Shown: in pieces, positions 23,004 to 24,808 of the stretch
Position numbering within the stretch: the stretch's first letter is position 1
Layout: every line of letters begins with the position of its first letter
Assembly (NCBI GenBank): GCA_021785315.1
Contig: JAJYFX010000001.1
Span: forward strand, 1 to 24,808
Origin: Actinomycetes bacterium
GTDB lineage: Bacteria; Actinomycetota; Acidimicrobiia; Acidimicrobiales; Acidimicrobiaceae
Reading direction: 5' to 3'
Length of the DNA: 24,808 nt
Program-made: the position numbers and the translations under genes
Notes under the pieces: model-generated
What the model was told of the DNA's origin: nothing
Seen by the model: only the letters and a program-made list of their open reading frames with translations
Database searches by the model: none

Positions 23004-23175
23004 GATGTTTCAACCTCGAATCGCACTTTGATGGGGGAGCAGATTTTATAGAGGCGCTTGTAGTGCTTCAATTGCAGTTCATTATGCTTTGCAATCGGTC
23101 GCACTTACTTTCTTGGGTTTTTGTCGCAAAACTGGAGTGTGGATTACCAAATAGGCGACAGCTTTTCTGACGCAG
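23004..23175 (+). repeat. Copy B of the 174-bp direct repeat
   Basis: This is the partner of 12641-12814, same orientation, about 85% identical by eye, two bases shorter through a small indel near the right end. It lies about 220 bp beyond the last hydrolase gene. The copies are separated by about 10.2 kb. Confidence 0.75.
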
Positions 23176-23315
23176 GGGGGACCTTGGTAAGGATTTTTAG
23201 ACGGAACCCTAATGATAAGCTGCCAAAGTCGGGGAGGTAGGTGGCGCATCCTAAAATAGGTAATACGACACCAGGCCCGACATTTGCGGCAACTCATGTC
23301 TTGTTTGAGCTAGAG

Positions 23316-24011
23316 TTAGGGATCTTCCCGAGTGGGCTTTGTCGAGATTTGAGGGTGCGAGCTCGGGACGTTCAAGTCGAATCTTACGCCCACCATGCGG
23401 ATAGAGAAGCAAATTGCTGCCGCAGCGACGGCAAGTGCGCCGCTGTAAAAGTGGAGGTATAGCGCTATCGCTGTGAGTGTTGCACCACAGGCCGCAGGTA
23501 TGGCATATAGATCACGCGAGAGTACCAGCGGGACCCTTCTAATCATTACGTCGCGAATTGTGCCACCGCCCACGCCAGTGACGGTTCCCAACACTGCCGA
23601 CTGGAATGGGCCCAAATGGGCCGCGAACGCTGTCGTGGTCCCGGTGACGCAAAAGAGTGCGAGTCCGGCAGCGTCAAAGACGGTAATATACCTTTGCAGG
23701 CGAACCCAGAGTCGTCGAGCGATGAAGGCGACGATGCCGGCGCCTCCGCCAACGGCTAGGTATCTCCAGTCTTGAAATGCAGCAGGGGGAAGAGAACCGA
23801 TGAGTACGTCGCGGATTATGCCACCACCGAGAGCAGTGATAACCGCCAGGGCGACGACACCTACGATATCAAGGTTCTCGGCCTCCATTGCTGTGAGTGC
23901 GCCGTTTAATCCGAATACGAAGGTGCCAGAGAGATCGAGTGCTAGCTGGAGAGTGGGGTTTGCGCTCAAAGCTATTCCTACTGGTTTCTTGTATTGGGCT
24001 GGCCGAGCCAT
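23316..24011 (-). CDS. TRIC-family (trimeric intracellular cation channel type) membrane protein
   Basis: The 231-residue membrane protein has the internal duplication of the bacterial TRIC family (formerly UPF0126/YicG). Each half carries a three-helix unit with a glycine-rich kink and RD motif: ITALGGGIIRDVLIGSLPPAAF and TGVGGGTIRDVMIRRVPLVLSRDLYAIPA. About seven helices are visible. The family forms homotrimeric monovalent cation channels. The ATG at 24011 lies 34 nt inside the end of the M20 gene, so the two are probably translationally coupled. A short hydrophilic C-terminal tail follows the last helix. There is no evident functional link to the aromatic cluster. Confidence 0.9.
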   Translation of the reverse strand: MARPAQYKKPVGIALSANPTLQLALDLSGTFVFGLNGALTAMEAENLDIVGVVALAVITALGGGIIRDVLIGSLPPAAFQDWRYLAVGGGAGIVAFIARRLWVRLQRYITVFDAAGLALFCVTGTTTAFAAHLGPFQSAVLGTVTGVGGGTIRDVMIRRVPLVLSRDLYAIPAACGATLTAIALYLHFYSGALAVAAAAICFSIRMVGVRFDLNVPSSHPQISTKPTREDP

Positions 24012-24808
24012 GCGAGGGTGGCGACGACCATGGCCTCGATTCCAGTGTCAAGTGTGGGCTGAAGGACCGGGGCGAAACGCGCTGAATGATTTACCGGAAT
24101 GTCCTCCGATACACGGTCTTCTTTCTCAGCCTTTCGATAAGTATCGGGATCGATCCCGCCAATACCCCAATAACAGTAGGGCGTACCAAACGCATCGGGG
24201 ATGTCACTGAAGTCCTCGCTTGCGGTTTGCATCGGAAGTGCTTGGGTGCGTTCACCGAAAAACGAGGTGAATGCAGCGGTTACTACAGCATTACTTTTGT
24301 CGTCGTTGTTTGTGATCGGGAACCGACCGAATAGTTCGTAGTCCGCGGGTTGCGGAGACCCTGATGCGGCGCACTCGGCGTCGACGATTCTTCGGATAAT
24401 TCTGAGCACTGAGGTTCGGGTCTGTTCCTTGTAGGTGCGGATGTTGACCTCGATAGTAGCGTGGTCCGGTATGACATTGCTTTTGGTGCCAGCCTGCAAT
24501 CTTCCTACCGTGACAACGACCGGTTCTCCGGGTTGCATCTCGCGGGCCACGATTGTCTGGAGTCGAACTACCACCATGGCAGCTAGAACAACAGGGTCGA
24601 CCGAAGCCTGGGGAACAGAGCCATGAGCGCCACGTCCGTGTAGCGTAATTCGGATGCTGTCTGCTCCCGACAGGATCGGGCCTGACCGGGTGCCGACGAG
24701 GCCAGCTGAAAAAGGCAGTAAATGCTGGGCCAGTGCGACGTCGGGTTTTGGTATCAGCCCAGTCAGTCCATCTTTGACCATCGAACGCGCTCCATCGCCC
24801 GTCTCCTC
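23978..24808 (-). CDS. M20-family amidohydrolase/carboxypeptidase, C-terminal part (runs off right edge)
   Basis: The open frame continues to the right edge: the nine residues before the apparent Met at 24781 (EETGDGARS) match the conserved metal-binding EE..GGA block of the family, so that Met is internal and the N-terminus lies beyond the window. Visible features: Glu-Glu of EETGDGA, AQHLLPF, the dimerisation-domain start HGRGAHGSVPQ, TSNVIP-like TKSNVIPDHA, ASEDFSDIP and the late VNHSARFAPV histidine. This is the amidohydrolase subgroup that includes hippurate hydrolase (benzoyl-glycine to benzoate plus glycine) and IAA-amino-acid hydrolases. An aromatic amide substrate would suit the neighbourhood but is not shown. 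The 3' end overlaps the TRIC gene by 34 nt. Confidence 0.9.
   Translation of the reverse strand, partial: EETGDGARSMVKDGLTGLIPKPDVALAQHLLPFSAGLVGTRSGPILSGADSIRITLHGRGAHGSVPQASVDPVVLAAMVVVRLQTIVAREMQPGEPVVVTVGRLQAGTKSNVIPDHATIEVNIRTYKEQTRTSVLRIIRRIVDAECAASGSPQPADYELFGRFPITNNDDKSNAVVTAAFTSFFGERTQALPMQTASEDFSDIPDAFGTPYCYWGIGGIDPDTYRKAEKEDRVSEDIPVNHSARFAPVLQPTLDTGIEAMVVATLAWLGQPNTRNQ

Noticed and set aside
1..24808. CRISPR arrays, tRNA, rRNA, intact transposases
   Set aside because: No short regularly spaced repeats with spacers apart from the operator array at 339-448, whose units are separated by only a few bases. No cloverleaf or rRNA motifs and no transposase catalytic blocks were recognised by eye.

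Overview
The window (24.8 kb) reads as a chromosomal catabolic region of a bacterium with moderate GC content (low-to-mid 50s % by eye). Short 4-nt gene overlaps, GTG/TTG starts, a possibly leaderless regulator gene and the protein families suggest an actinobacterium, perhaps an Acidimicrobiia-type lineage. That placement is an inference: no rRNA, tRNA or phylogenetic marker gene is present.

Region 1 (1-6410) is an aromatic-acid catabolic cluster. A 4,5-dihydroxyphthalate decarboxylase-like gene runs off the left edge on the minus strand. Facing it is a plus-strand series: zinc alcohol dehydrogenase, LigK/RraA-type aldolase, LigJ-type 4-oxalomesaconate hydratase, a Rieske oxygenase of the phthalate 4,5-dioxygenase/LigX class, a small unknown protein and a divergent PanB-like enzyme. 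LigJ and LigK are the last two steps of the protocatechuate 4,5-cleavage (and gallate) pathway and yield pyruvate plus oxaloacetate. The ring-cleaving dioxygenase and the oxygenase reductase are not in the window. The divergent promoter region (303-536) carries a regular array of about five dyad operators, one every 23-24 bp.

Region 2 (6411-11641) is on the minus strand: an Rrf2 regulator fused to an SRPBCC-like domain, an MFS transporter, decayed remains of an ABC transporter ATPase, and a sulfide:quinone-reductase-like flavoprotein.

Region 3 (11642-13425) is about 1.8 kb with no convincing gene. It holds one copy of a 174-bp repeat and several strong inverted repeats, including two overlapping, mutually exclusive hairpins.

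Region 4 (13426-22782) is an uptake-and-hydrolysis module: an Opp/Dpp-type ABC transporter (DppB; a fused DppC-DppD; DppF), a convergent IclR regulator, a lipoprotein substrate-binding protein and two different alpha/beta hydrolases. Together with Region 1 this would suit import of an aromatic ester or conjugate, hydrolysis to the free acid, ring hydroxylation/decarboxylation and meta-cleavage. The substrate is inferred, with phthalate (esters) the leading guess. A second copy of the repeat (23004-23175), in the same orientation, lies just beyond the last hydrolase, so the module is bracketed by direct repeats.

Region 5 (23316-24808), minus strand, has a TRIC-family channel gene overlapping the 3' end of an M20 amidohydrolase gene that runs off the right edge.
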